DNA of 33,163 nucleotides from NCBI GenBank assembly GCA_035267185.1, contig DATFLY010000103.1:1-33163 (forward strand), in the 5' to 3' direction. This document shows positions 17,201 through 24,255 of this stretch, piece by piece (position 1 is the stretch's first letter; every line of letters starts with the position of its first letter). The notes under the pieces were generated by a model, which did no database searches, was not told where the DNA came from, and was given only the letters and a program-made list of their open reading frames with translations. The position numbers were made by a program, and so were the translations under genes. The stretch is from JAUIBE01 sp035267185 (GTDB lineage Bacteria > Pseudomonadota > Gammaproteobacteria > Xanthomonadales > SZUA-36).

Positions 17201-19688
17201 GATCCTCGGAATATTCCTGGGAGAGGCCACAGAAGTCCTTGAACGCTGTGACACCATTCTGAACACCTGGCGCGATAAGCTGAGTGACGAAAAACTGGTC
17301 CAGAATCTTCAGCGTGAAATTCATACTTTCAAGGGTGGCGCAAGAATGGCCGGTTTGTCGCCGCTTGGCGATCTCAGCCATGCCATGGAAACCCTGTTGG
17401 AAAAGATTGCAGGCGGAGTCCTGCCACCTACTGTGGCGGCCGTTCAGGCGCTTGAGGAAGGCTGTGATCGACTGAACATCTGGGTAGAAAAGCTGACCAG
17501 TGGCCAGCTTCCCGAAGATGGGGGCGCGCTCAAGCGCTTCAGGTCCAAGGCAGACCTGCTGGTTTCAGGCCGCACCATTGTCGAATCCGAACCTGTACCA
17601 CCGCCAGCAGAACCAGCAGAAGTCAGTGAACCTGACACGCAGGTTCCTGCTGAGGCCGATGCCACCAGTCCCGATCCCGATGTTGAGGAATTATCTGAAC
17701 AGGCCGATCAGCAACCGGCGCAACCTGAAATACCGGATTTCCAGCAATCACCTGCTCTTGCAGCCGCTTCCAGTGAAATCGACAAACTTGATGAAATCAG
17801 GCAGGACTTCATTGAAATCGGTGACCAGACGACTGCGGATGAGGAGGCCCCGCAGGGTGCACAAATTCGCGTTGCCGCGGACCTCATGGACTCGCTGGTT
17901 AACTTCTCTGGTGAAATCAGTATTTATCGTGCCCGACTGGAAGAACAGCTTGGGACCGTGAGGTTCAACCTCAAGGAAGTCGACCAGACGGTGGGACGCC
18001 TCAAAGAACAGCTTCGGAAGATGGAAACAGAGACCGAAGCGCAAATGCTTTCGCGCTATCACCAGACTTCCGCCAAGACCACATCTGAATTCGATCCGCT
18101 GGAACTTGATCGATTCTCAAATATTCAACAGCTCTCCCGTGCTTTGGGTGAAACGGTAAGCGATCTGCTCAGCCTGCATGAAATGCTGGATGACTCTGTC
18201 CGTGAGGCAGAAACCCTGCTGGGTTCACAGTCCCGGGTCAGCAATGATCTCCAGGATGGCCTGATGCAGACACGCATGACGCCATTCGGAAGTGCCGCGC
18301 CAAGGATGCGTCGTGTGGTGCGGGCAGCAGCTGCAGAAACCGGCAAGAAAGCGCGCCTGAAACTCATGGTTGGCGGAGCCAGTGACCGACTCGACCGAAA
18401 TGTCCTGGAGCGCATCACCGCACCCATGGAGCACATGCTTCGCAACGCGGTCACCCATGGTATCGAATCTCCGGATCAACGAGCCAAAGCCGGCAAACCC
18501 GAGGAAGGGGTGATTTCCGTCACGGTATCGGCAGAGGCAACAGAATTCGTGGTTCGTGTGCAGGACGACGGCGCCGGACTGAACCTCGACGCAATTCATA
18601 AACGCGCAATCGATCGGGGAATGATCACAAAGAGCGACAAGGTGTCGCCGCGCCAGATGGCACGCTTTGTACTGGAGAGTGGATTCTCGACCGCCGAGAA
18701 AGTCACCGGCCTTGCCGGTCGCGGTGTCGGCATGGACGTGGTCAACAGCGAAATCAAGCAAATCGGTGGCTCTGTTGAAATAGCCACTGAAAAAGGCAAG
18801 GGTTCACGTTTCACTGTCCGGATTCCATTCAGCCTCGCTGTGATGCAGGTGATTGGATTCAGTGTCGGCTCAAAGCCCTACCATGTTCCTCTGAACTCGG
18901 TGGCCGGCGTCGGGCGTATGAGTCCGGCCGATTACTCCAAGCTGATCAAACGCGAATCACCAAGTTGCGAATTTGCCGGTGAAGAGTACCCCCTGATGGA
19001 ACTGGGTCCATTGCTGGGAATGAATCCTGATCCACTCGAAAGCGACAATGTTTCGCTGTTGATGGTGGACAACGGTGAGCTGCGGGCAGCATTCCGTATC
19101 TCCGATTTGCGCGGTCACCAGGAAGTCGTGATCAAACCTGTAGGGCCTCAGATCAGCAGCATACCCGGCATCCTGGGCGCCACGATTTCCGGCGACGGAA
19201 GGGTTGTCATCATCCTGGACATGGGCCCGCTGATTCGAAATGGTGCCGGGCGCCCGATCACGCCGGTCGAACCTCCTGTTGAGGAGTTGGACGACCTGAG
19301 ACCGCCATTGGTCATGGTAATCGACGACTCCATCACCATGCGCAAGGTGACAACGCGTGTGCTGGAAAGCCATTCACTCAAAACGCTTTCAGCCAAAGAT
19401 GGCGTGGATGCTATCGAGAAGCTGCACGACTGCATTCCCGACCTTATCCTGCTTGATATCGAAATGCCGAGAATGGATGGCTATGAACTCGCCGAGCATG
19501 TCCGGTCAGACTCACGCCTGCGCAAGGTGCCCATCATCATGGTCACATCAAGGTCAGGTCAGAAGCACCGTAAACGGGCCCGCAAACTGGGCGCAAACGG
19601 TTACCTGACCAAGCCATACCAGGAGGCTGAACTGATAGAGCAGGTCGGTGAATTGCTGGTGAGGAATCTGACACGGAAGGCGGATTAA
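14232..19688 (+). CDS. chpA: Hybrid chemotaxis histidine kinase ChpA (PilL)
   Basis: This 1818-residue hybrid kinase is the centre of the Pil-Chp system. Two canonical Hpt sites are visible, His667 in HTLKGSGRMVG and His1031 in HTFKGGARMAG. His823 (VHSLAGSLA) lacks the usual Lys, and His274 and His480 sit in more degenerate Hpt-like helices. The dimerisation domain starts near residue 1211. The ATPase has the N-box HGIE at 1409, DDGAG at 1445-1449 and GRGVGMD around 1496-1502. A CheW-like domain is at about 1535-1670. The C-terminal REC domain has D1698/D1699 and acceptor D1742 (LLDIEMPRMDGYE) and Lys in LTKPYQEAE. A very acidic linker lies at about 915-985. Pseudomonas ChpA is longer, with more Hpt domains. 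Confidence 0.96.
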   Translation: MMLEGSNQSTAISWIREDLDKCLEQVRDNLEEFSEEPDERRLIQFVQDKLEQLNLTFVTMQQDGATMLTDEMIAVGGNILHNKDANLEESLSALSDAIVVLPSYLDRLQAGHDDLPILLLPTLNELRASYDESMLSEGTLFAPDLDVRIGDIQSHPDEPVSAADFDQFAQKIRAQYQTALLNWLKEQQKIELLEPLLKVSRTLFLRLQRNSLRRLWWIAEHIIEGLQAGVVDNDLPLRRMFARLDLNLKSMVEGGEDGPSEDAITALSRALLFHVAAARSGCRPVDELRDHFRLEEIIPDRHALLRARGAVTGRDARLFASIGQAIREEMVSIKDSLDMELRTGRIDSEARSAIVSSLIQLSDTLELLDLPVPAAALQGLLPSLELTREVENFELDSPLLSLAQQLLEVESVLDKHIQLLGEPLEEADGESDIMLPNFEQRQIVSRMLDEAVTSLHEAQEAIRERLENGGEADFTSPLQHISGAMFVAGQMEVAKLTDKLEGAFNACLMGLGPNEEEPGMALIMLTDAVAALELYLTGCRDEQANSLKFLDIMQDRLEGLPEASASGQVVKRTVVKLPQRHGPRIEQPAAETKSADTGTPPAQHAEARAETGSEAVDQLPSAIDSSMQDVFLEEFGEVRRELEESISTWLTDTSRRKPLEEIRRGFHTLKGSGRMVGAKELGDFSWRIESMLNRILEKKVETTESIADFLRVSVDALPSLKQRMLQEPTELTVAGVRRLSEAAKQISGGDKFEISDLEEAIPAAILYPDQASEQTDQGTHDSTLIQLMVGEIRQYLDALEPYVSAAESGSPVKASIDQVRAVHSLAGSLALAPAGDEAKLARVLEGYLQAQSWADKLPNSKAGETLRACLQRFEHRLAVLDGRQEAATFAANDEALISAVTALRSELSAADSTEISAATQEPVEAAAEETSAEIEAEAQPQAEEPESESESESEEAREQAAEVAEAKASGHEAAEPEAEEPGQLAGVDNEILGIFLGEATEVLERCDTILNTWRDKLSDEKLVQNLQREIHTFKGGARMAGLSPLGDLSHAMETLLEKIAGGVLPPTVAAVQALEEGCDRLNIWVEKLTSGQLPEDGGALKRFRSKADLLVSGRTIVESEPVPPPAEPAEVSEPDTQVPAEADATSPDPDVEELSEQADQQPAQPEIPDFQQSPALAAASSEIDKLDEIRQDFIEIGDQTTADEEAPQGAQIRVAADLMDSLVNFSGEISIYRARLEEQLGTVRFNLKEVDQTVGRLKEQLRKMETETEAQMLSRYHQTSAKTTSEFDPLELDRFSNIQQLSRALGETVSDLLSLHEMLDDSVREAETLLGSQSRVSNDLQDGLMQTRMTPFGSAAPRMRRVVRAAAAETGKKARLKLMVGGASDRLDRNVLERITAPMEHMLRNAVTHGIESPDQRAKAGKPEEGVISVTVSAEATEFVVRVQDDGAGLNLDAIHKRAIDRGMITKSDKVSPRQMARFVLESGFSTAEKVTGLAGRGVGMDVVNSEIKQIGGSVEIATEKGKGSRFTVRIPFSLAVMQVIGFSVGSKPYHVPLNSVAGVGRMSPADYSKLIKRESPSCEFAGEEYPLMELGPLLGMNPDPLESDNVSLLMVDNGELRAAFRISDLRGHQEVVIKPVGPQISSIPGILGATISGDGRVVIILDMGPLIRNGAGRPITPVEPPVEELDDLRPPLVMVIDDSITMRKVTTRVLESHSLKTLSAKDGVDAIEKLHDCIPDLILLDIEMPRMDGYELAEHVRSDSRLRKVPIIMVTSRSGQKHRKRARKLGANGYLTKPYQEAELIEQVGELLVRNLTRKAD
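17067..17090 (+). repeat. In-frame hexanucleotide repeat (GAATCC x4) in chpA
   Basis: Four perfect copies of GAATCC encode a Glu-Ser run inside the acidic linker ahead of the His1031 Hpt domain. Slippage would change linker length by two residues per unit without breaking the frame. It is short and may be of no consequence. Confidence 0.8.
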
Positions 19689-19689
19689 C

Positions 19690-20439
19690 ATGGCGACTCG
19701 GAAAAAGACAAAACGCACCTCTCGCAAGACATCAAAGGCGGCTGCAAAAAATCCTGACACCACCAGCAAGGCTCAATCCGCTGATGGCCAGGAGAACCAG
19801 TCTGGAACAGAAAGCAACAAGGCTGCCAGTAAGCCTTCAGGCAAAAAGCCCAGGAAAAATGTGAACAGAATCACGGCCAAAAAGAAAACCGGTAGAAGAC
19901 CCGCTCGAAGAAGAACGCCTGCACGCAAAAAATCGGCGCTTAAGAAATCGGTCGGCCAGACCATACACTGTACCGTCGCACTCACGGGCGGCCAGTCCAT
20001 GTTATTGCCTACCAGTGCCATTGCCGAAATCACTGACTATGCCCCACCATCGCCACTGGATGATGCGCCTGAATGGCTGCTGGGACAGGTTGAATGGGAA
20101 GACTGGCAGGTACCGGTCATCAGTTATGGTGCCTTGATCGAAAGCCAGTCGCCCGAATCCGCTACCGGACGTTCAAGGATCATGGTTGTGAAATCTCTTT
20201 CTAACACAACCAGGGTGCCATTCATCGGCGTTCTCGTCAGCGAGATCCCCAGGCTTGCCAAGCTGACAGAAGAAGACCTTGATGTCACATCCGACAAGGA
20301 CGATTCACCAAGCGTACATTGCACTGTGAAACTGACAGGCAGCCAGGCTGTAATACCTGACCTGGATCGCCTTGGTCAGCTGGTGGGACATGCCGCTTAC
20401 GGAACGGTTGACAAAGAAGGAACCACTGCGCAGGCATAG
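19690..20439 (+). CDS. CheW-like (ChpC-like) protein with basic N-terminal tail
   Basis: This protein of 249 residues begins 1 nt after the chpA stop, so the two are surely coupled. Residues 1-88 are extremely basic and low-complexity, with runs such as RKKTKRTSRKTSKAAAK, SGKKPRKNVNRITAKKKTG and RRPARRRTPARKKSALKK, resembling histone-H1-like or AlgP-type tails. Residues about 92-240 form a CheW-like domain (HCTVALTGGQSMLLPTSAIAEI, WLLGQVEWEDWQVPVISYGAL, FIGVLVSEIPRLAKL). In Pseudomonas the CheW-like protein at this end of the cluster is ChpC, needed for some signals; I use it as the best parallel. The basic tail is not a ChpC feature I know. Confidence 0.8.
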   Translation: MATRKKTKRTSRKTSKAAAKNPDTTSKAQSADGQENQSGTESNKAASKPSGKKPRKNVNRITAKKKTGRRPARRRTPARKKSALKKSVGQTIHCTVALTGGQSMLLPTSAIAEITDYAPPSPLDDAPEWLLGQVEWEDWQVPVISYGALIESQSPESATGRSRIMVVKSLSNTTRVPFIGVLVSEIPRLAKLTEEDLDVTSDKDDSPSVHCTVKLTGSQAVIPDLDRLGQLVGHAAYGTVDKEGTTAQA

Positions 20440-20454
20440 CGCTTCGTTTGACTG

Positions 20455-21177
20455 TCAGGAAAAATCTCCACCCATAGACTGCAAGACTGCGATCGCGGCC
20501 GGACCAGCCGTTTCAGTTCTTAGTACACGCGGCCCCAATCGAATATTCTGCGCCCCTGAGCGTACGATCAATCCGATCTCGGCATCGCTGAAACCACCCT
20601 CCGGTCCCACGGCAATCTCCACCTTATCAGCCAGCTTCAGGCTGCGCATCGGCAGATCAGCACGCGCATCCAGAACAAGGCGCTGGTAGTTGCTCTTCGG
20701 CCACTCATGCAAAACAACCGGCGGATACAGTTTCGGTAAGGTCGACCTTCCACATTGTTCGCTTGCAGATTGAATCACACCCTGCCAGTGAGCCAGGCGT
20801 TTTTCCAATCGACTGCCTCCAAGTTTCACCTCCACGCGTTCGCTGAGTAACAGGCGGACCGATGTCACTCCGAGCTCGGTTGCTTTTTGCAGGCTGTAAT
20901 CCATTCGATCACCACGACTGATCGCCTGGCACAGGGTGATCTTCAGCGATGAATCCGGAATTCCCGGCAAACATTCAACCACCCTGGCACTGGCACCATC
21001 ACGATTCAGATTCTCCAGTACGCAGCGATAATCCTGACCATCGCCGTTGAACAAAATGATTTCAGCATTGCTGGACATCCTCAGCACCCGCGAAAGGTAA
21101 TGTCCTGCCTTCTGACCAAGCTCAACCTCAGCTCCGACCTGCAACACCTCAGGCGTAAAAAGACGACTGGATCTCAT
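20455..21177 (-). CDS. rsmE: 16S rRNA (uracil(1498)-N3)-methyltransferase RsmE
   Basis: RsmE uses SAM to methylate U1498 in helix 44 of 16S rRNA. The 240-residue length is normal. An N-terminal PUA-like part (residues 1-70, HYLSRVLRM) precedes the SPOUT knot. The family marks are KITLCQAISRGDRMDYSLQK, ATELGVTSVRLLLSERVEVK, VEIAVGPEGGFSDAEIGLI and IRLGPRVLRTETA. It converges on the chemotaxis operon with a 15-nt gap and diverges from the hisN-like gene by 84 nt. Confidence 0.96.
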   Translation of the reverse strand: MRSSRLFTPEVLQVGAEVELGQKAGHYLSRVLRMSSNAEIILFNGDGQDYRCVLENLNRDGASARVVECLPGIPDSSLKITLCQAISRGDRMDYSLQKATELGVTSVRLLLSERVEVKLGGSRLEKRLAHWQGVIQSASEQCGRSTLPKLYPPVVLHEWPKSNYQRLVLDARADLPMRSLKLADKVEIAVGPEGGFSDAEIGLIVRSGAQNIRLGPRVLRTETAGPAAIAVLQSMGGDFS

Positions 21178-21261
21178 TGACTGCTGTTCACCCTGTTTAC
21201 ATATTGGACTGCTATCATAAGCCGCTTTCGTGCAGCAGCTGAAACGCCAGGGATTTTCTTC

Positions 21262-22050
21262 ATGTCAGAACTTGAGCACGCCAGGCAGGTCGCCATTTCG
21301 GCAGCCAACGCCGCATCAAAAGTCATCATGAGATATTTCCAGGGTGACTTCGATATTGAGATCAAGGCCGACCAGACCCCCGTCACCGTGGCCGATAAGA
21401 TGGCGGAGGATGCCATTCGCGAAGTCATCCTGGGCGAATACCCCCGGCACACCATTTTTGGAGAAGAGCGCGGGATTTCTCGCGGCGAAGGTGGGCTGGA
21501 ATCCGGATACACCTGGCTGGTTGACCCGATCGACGGCACCAAGTGCTTCGTCAACGGGTACGGTATGTTCTCCTGCCAGATTGCCCTGATGCAAAACGGG
21601 CAGTTGGTGGTTGGCGTCTCGACTGCGCCTGTTTATGACGAGCAGGCAAGTGGGGTGCTGGGCATGGGCGCACAACTCAATGGCGAAATCCTCCGTGTCA
21701 GCGATGTATCCCATATTGAAGATGCTTCAGTATCTACCGGCAATATTGGCTCGCTGGCCGCATCTGATCGCTGGAATGCTTTTGGCAAAATCATGGCACG
21801 CGTCAATACCACTCGCGGTTATGGCGATTACTACCACTATCACAGGCTGGCAGCCGGGCAACTCGATGCGGTGATCGAATCAGACCTGAACATTCTCGAC
21901 ATTGCCGCGCTCACTGTCATCGTTCGTGAAGCCGGTGGCGTGGTAACTGACCTTGATGGTGCACCGATCAGTCTGGATTCCACTTCGATCCTTGCAGCCA
22001 ATCCTGCCCTGCACCAGGAACTGCTCAAGGCTCTCAACGGGACAAGCTGA
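21262..22050 (+). CDS. hisN: Inositol monophosphatase-family phosphatase, histidinol-phosphatase (HisN) type
   Basis: This Mg2+-dependent phosphatase of the IMPase superfamily has 262 residues. Metal-site residues are seen in IFGEERG (Glu), WLVDPIDGTKCFVNG (DPxDGT motif) and ILDIAALTVIVREAGG (second Asp; the usual Trp before it is Leu). The segment RGYGDYYHYHRLAAGQLD resembles the HisN form more than SuhB. If so it removes phosphate from histidinol phosphate in histidine synthesis, but inositol- or other sugar-phosphatase activity is not excluded. Its stop overlaps the cysQ start (ATGA, 22049-22052 region), so both genes should be translated together. Confidence 0.75.
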   Translation: MSELEHARQVAISAANAASKVIMRYFQGDFDIEIKADQTPVTVADKMAEDAIREVILGEYPRHTIFGEERGISRGEGGLESGYTWLVDPIDGTKCFVNGYGMFSCQIALMQNGQLVVGVSTAPVYDEQASGVLGMGAQLNGEILRVSDVSHIEDASVSTGNIGSLAASDRWNAFGKIMARVNTTRGYGDYYHYHRLAAGQLDAVIESDLNILDIAALTVIVREAGGVVTDLDGAPISLDSTSILAANPALHQELLKALNGTS

Positions 22051-22868
22051 TGGATCGCACTGACCTGATCGCATTATTACCCGAGATCGCCATCATCGCC
22101 CGAAAGGCAGGCGAGGCAATACTCAGAGTCTACGATGGAGAATTCGAGGTTCGAAGCAAGCAGGACAAGTCCCCCCTGACCGAGGCGGATCTCGCCAGCC
22201 ACCACGTGATCCAGGAAGCACTTTCAAGGCTCACTCCGGACATTCCGGTTCTGTCTGAAGAAGATGCCCATTTGCCATTCGAGGAACGATCAAAATGGGA
22301 TCAATACTGGCTGGTCGACCCTCTGGACGGCACGAAGGAATTTGTCAATCGAAACGGTGAGTTCACTGTCAATATCGCCCTGATCTCAGGACATGTTGCT
22401 GTTCTCGGAGTTGTTTTGGTGCCGGTGACCGGCGCTTGCTATCTTGGCATTCCCGGGCATGGCGCTCAGCTGCAGGAGGGCAGCCACCCTCCCCGTGCGA
22501 TCAGCGCGCGTCAGCCGCACGCACGTCCGATTGTGGTGGTGGGAAGTCGTTCACATGCCAATCCTGTGCTTGAGTCGCACCTGGCAGCTCTGGGTGAGTA
22601 TGAAATGGTCTCTATGGGTAGTTCCTTGAAGTTCTGCCTGCTGGCGGAAGGAAAGGCTGATTTCTACCCACGCCTTGGCCCAACTTCCGAATGGGATACA
22701 GCAGCAGCGCACGCCGTGGTGACGGCTGCTGGCGGCCAGATCGTTCGCCTGGATGGTTCGCCGCTGGAATACAATACAAAAGAAAGTCTGCTGAATCCCG
22801 AGTTCCTGGTCTACGCGGATTCCTCGGTTGACTGGCCGGCTCTTTTTACTGGCTACAGATGTGGATAG
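22050..22868 (+). CDS. cysQ: 3'(2'),5'-bisphosphate nucleotidase CysQ
   Basis: CysQ hydrolyses 3'-phosphoadenosine 5'-phosphate (PAP) to AMP, clearing the by-product of sulfate assimilation. The 272-residue protein has the superfamily motifs PVLSEEDAHLPFEERSKW, YWLVDPLDGTKEFVNRNGEF and EWDTAAAHAVVTAAGG. CysQ-type residues GSSLKFCLLAEGKADFYPRL and SEWD are intact. It overlaps the preceding hisN-like gene by 1 bp. Downstream is a 608-nt non-coding gap with structured repeats, then convergent hemJ. Confidence 0.96.
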   Translation: MDRTDLIALLPEIAIIARKAGEAILRVYDGEFEVRSKQDKSPLTEADLASHHVIQEALSRLTPDIPVLSEEDAHLPFEERSKWDQYWLVDPLDGTKEFVNRNGEFTVNIALISGHVAVLGVVLVPVTGACYLGIPGHGAQLQEGSHPPRAISARQPHARPIVVVGSRSHANPVLESHLAALGEYEMVSMGSSLKFCLLAEGKADFYPRLGPTSEWDTAAAHAVVTAAGGQIVRLDGSPLEYNTKESLLNPEFLVYADSSVDWPALFTGYRCG

Positions 22869-22905
22869 CAGCCAAAGACAATCCGTCAACCCGTCACCAA
22901 CTGCC

Positions 22906-22986
22906 GGATTTTTTCAAAACCCGCAGCAAGTACATCCCTGTATGCTCGGATGCGTCTTCCCTGACGCATACGGTTTTGAAAAAACC
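22906..22986 (-). repeat. GGA-hexaloop structured repeat, copy A
   Basis: Read on the minus strand, outer arms (22972-22986 with 22906-22922, 15 bp with one bulge) enclose two hairpins. The first is a 7-bp stem with loop AGGGAA (22950-22969); the second is TACAGGGATGTA (22931-22942). The order arm - CCGTATG hairpin - CCGAGC - TACAGGGATGTA - GCGGGTTTTG - arm matches the copy at 32919-33028. Both loops are closed by C-G and fit C-ANGGAN-G, the known CsrA/RsmE site. The surrounding gap 22869-23476 holds no credible gene. Confidence 0.75.
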
Positions 22987-23119
22987 CACCAGTCGATGAC
23001 TGATCGACCTGGGCCACGGGTTGGGGTCTGTTAGTAACTAACCACGAATCCACACCTGTCCCCTGACCTCGAGCCAGCAGACCGATTTGCAAGCCTTCGC
23101 CCTTGGCATTTTGAAAGAG

Positions 23120-23290
23120 CCTGCCAGTCAGGGATGTACCTGTCAGGCCGCGAGAGTGGGATGTTTCTTTCGCGACCTTCGGAGACAGGGACGTCTCCGA
23201 AGAGCTACAGGGATGTAATAGCGCAGGTCATTTTTCAGGCACGGTTTTCATTCTCTTCGGAAAGAAGTGTCTGAAAAATGAACGTCGCGC
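23120..23290 (+). ncRNA. Candidate CsrB/RsmY-like RNA: run of four GGA hairpins (copy B)
   Basis: On the plus strand four hairpins follow one another: 23120-23147 (loop contains CAGGGATG), 23149-23174 (loop TGGGATGTTT, 8-bp stem with one G-U), 23177-23202 (perfect 10-bp stem, loop AGGGAC) and 23206-23217 (TACA-GGGA-TGTA). A long hairpin then spans 23221-23290, with arms sharing CATTTTTCAG. The third and fourth hairpins plus AGC between them match the repeat core seen in the other copies. CsrA-titrating RNAs such as CsrB and RsmY have exactly this type of GGA-loop run. I see no clear promoter or U-run terminator, so independent transcription is unproven. From 23291 to 23476 I see only two weakly similar GTGTCG-containing stretches. 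Confidence 0.45.
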
Positions 23291-23476
23291 GTGCGTGTCG
23301 TGAAAGGAACACCCCTCTCGCGGTCATTGATTCGTTTCGGTTTCAGTCCACTGAGGAGAATCACGACTGAGACGCAAAACTGTAACCACATTGAATGGGC
23401 GGAACCAAATAGCCGGTGAAGAGATTGCGCGCGTGTCGCAGAAAACACCACCCATCCCTCGGCTTTAGACTCAGAC

Positions 23477-23893
23477 TCAGAACGGTTTCAGGACCACCAG
23501 CAGGACAACCGCAACAAGTAAAACTGCAGGCGCCTCATTGAACCAGCGGAACCAAACGTGGCTGTGGGTGACTTCGCCCCGCTGAAACTGGCCGACCAGT
23601 TTTATGCACCAGACGTGGTAGAAAATAAGGCCGACAACCAGGACCAGCTTGAAATGCATCCAGCCGGAATTCAGCCAGACCGGCATGATGGCAACCAGCC
23701 AGATACCAAAGATCAAAGCCAGCGCCCCGCCAATGTTAGTGATTCCCAGGAGCTTGCGTTGCATCAGGCGCAGGATTTCCTGGGTCTTTTCGTGCTCCGA
23801 CATGGCATGGTAGACAAATAGTCTGGGCAGGTAGAAAAGGCCTGCAAACCAGGTCACTACGAAAATGATATGAAAAGCCTTAATCCACAACAT
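23477..23893 (-). CDS. hemJ: Protoporphyrinogen IX oxidase HemJ
   Basis: HemJ is a heme-containing inner-membrane enzyme that oxidises protoporphyrinogen IX to protoporphyrin IX in heme synthesis. The protein has 138 residues with four membrane segments (about 5-25, 52-72, 80-100, 117-136). The family signature is clear: KAFHIIFVVTWFAGLFYLPR with the conserved His, then EKTQEILRLMQRKLLGIT, and NSGWMHFKLVLV near the third segment. The ATG at 23893 is preceded by a GAGGTG ribosome site. It is convergent to cysQ across a long non-coding gap, and divergent from the small-RNA/erpA region. hemJ next to erpA is seen in pseudomonads. Confidence 0.92.
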   Translation of the reverse strand: MLWIKAFHIIFVVTWFAGLFYLPRLFVYHAMSEHEKTQEILRLMQRKLLGITNIGGALALIFGIWLVAIMPVWLNSGWMHFKLVLVVGLIFYHVWCIKLVGQFQRGEVTHSHVWFRWFNEAPAVLLVAVVLLVVLKPF

Positions 23894-23936
23894 TGATCTG
23901 ACACCTCAGGAATTGTCACATAATTGTAACCTTCTC

Positions 23937-23965
23937 TTGACGTAAACCTTCACTCCGCGTATAAA
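23937..23965 (+). promoter_or_regulatory. Strong sigma-70 promoter
   Basis: TTGACG (23937-23942) and TATAAA (23960-23965) match the -35 and -10 boxes at five of six positions each and are separated by exactly 17 nt. Transcription should start near 23972, immediately before a hairpin, and run to the terminator at 24107-24129. It is the best promoter I can see in the window. Confidence 0.75.
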
Positions 23966-23971
23966 CACGGA

Positions 23972-24131
23972 CAGATTTTTTGGCCGGAACATGTTTCGCC
24001 CAAAAAATCCACAAGCCCCGTCCTTTCTCGGGGTCTTGCCTGAAAATAATAAAGAGAATATTAAAAAACAATCATAAAAATTTTCCTAAATATAAAATCC
24101 AGGAACAAAGCGGCCCCGGCCGCTTTTTTCT
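23972..24131 (+). ncRNA. Candidate small RNA (or attenuated erpA leader), about 160 nt
   Basis: A near-consensus promoter and an intrinsic terminator delimit a transcript of about 160 nt with no open frame of note. Its 5' end folds into a hairpin (23974-24009) with a perfect 10-bp stem, GATTTTTTGG with CCAAAAAATC. A second stem CCCCG/CGGGG (about 24015-24034) follows, then an A/U-rich single-stranded stretch (24045-24100) suited to Hfq binding. It ends 125 nt before erpA, so it could be a stand-alone RNA or a prematurely terminated erpA leader. I do not recognise a known RNA family. Confidence 0.55.
24107..24129 (+). terminator. Rho-independent terminator
   Basis: A GC-rich hairpin, GCGGC (24110-24114) with GCCGC (24119-24123) and a 4-nt loop, is extended by AAA/TTT pairing and followed by a run of six T. 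The orientation is plus strand, matching the promoter at 23937. Confidence 0.85.
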
Positions 24132-24255
24132 TTCTAAGGCAGAATACCTTCGTTGCGCTGAACACCGGGCGTCTCACACATCCAATCATTGATTTAACGT
24201 GCTATTACCACCATCATGTGTGTAGTCTAAACCCGTTGGAACGACGAGAATTACA

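Noticed and set aside
24190..24255. IscR type-2 site before erpA (AAACCCGTTGGAA)
   Set aside because: Only a partial match to the motif; cannot be separated from chance by eye.
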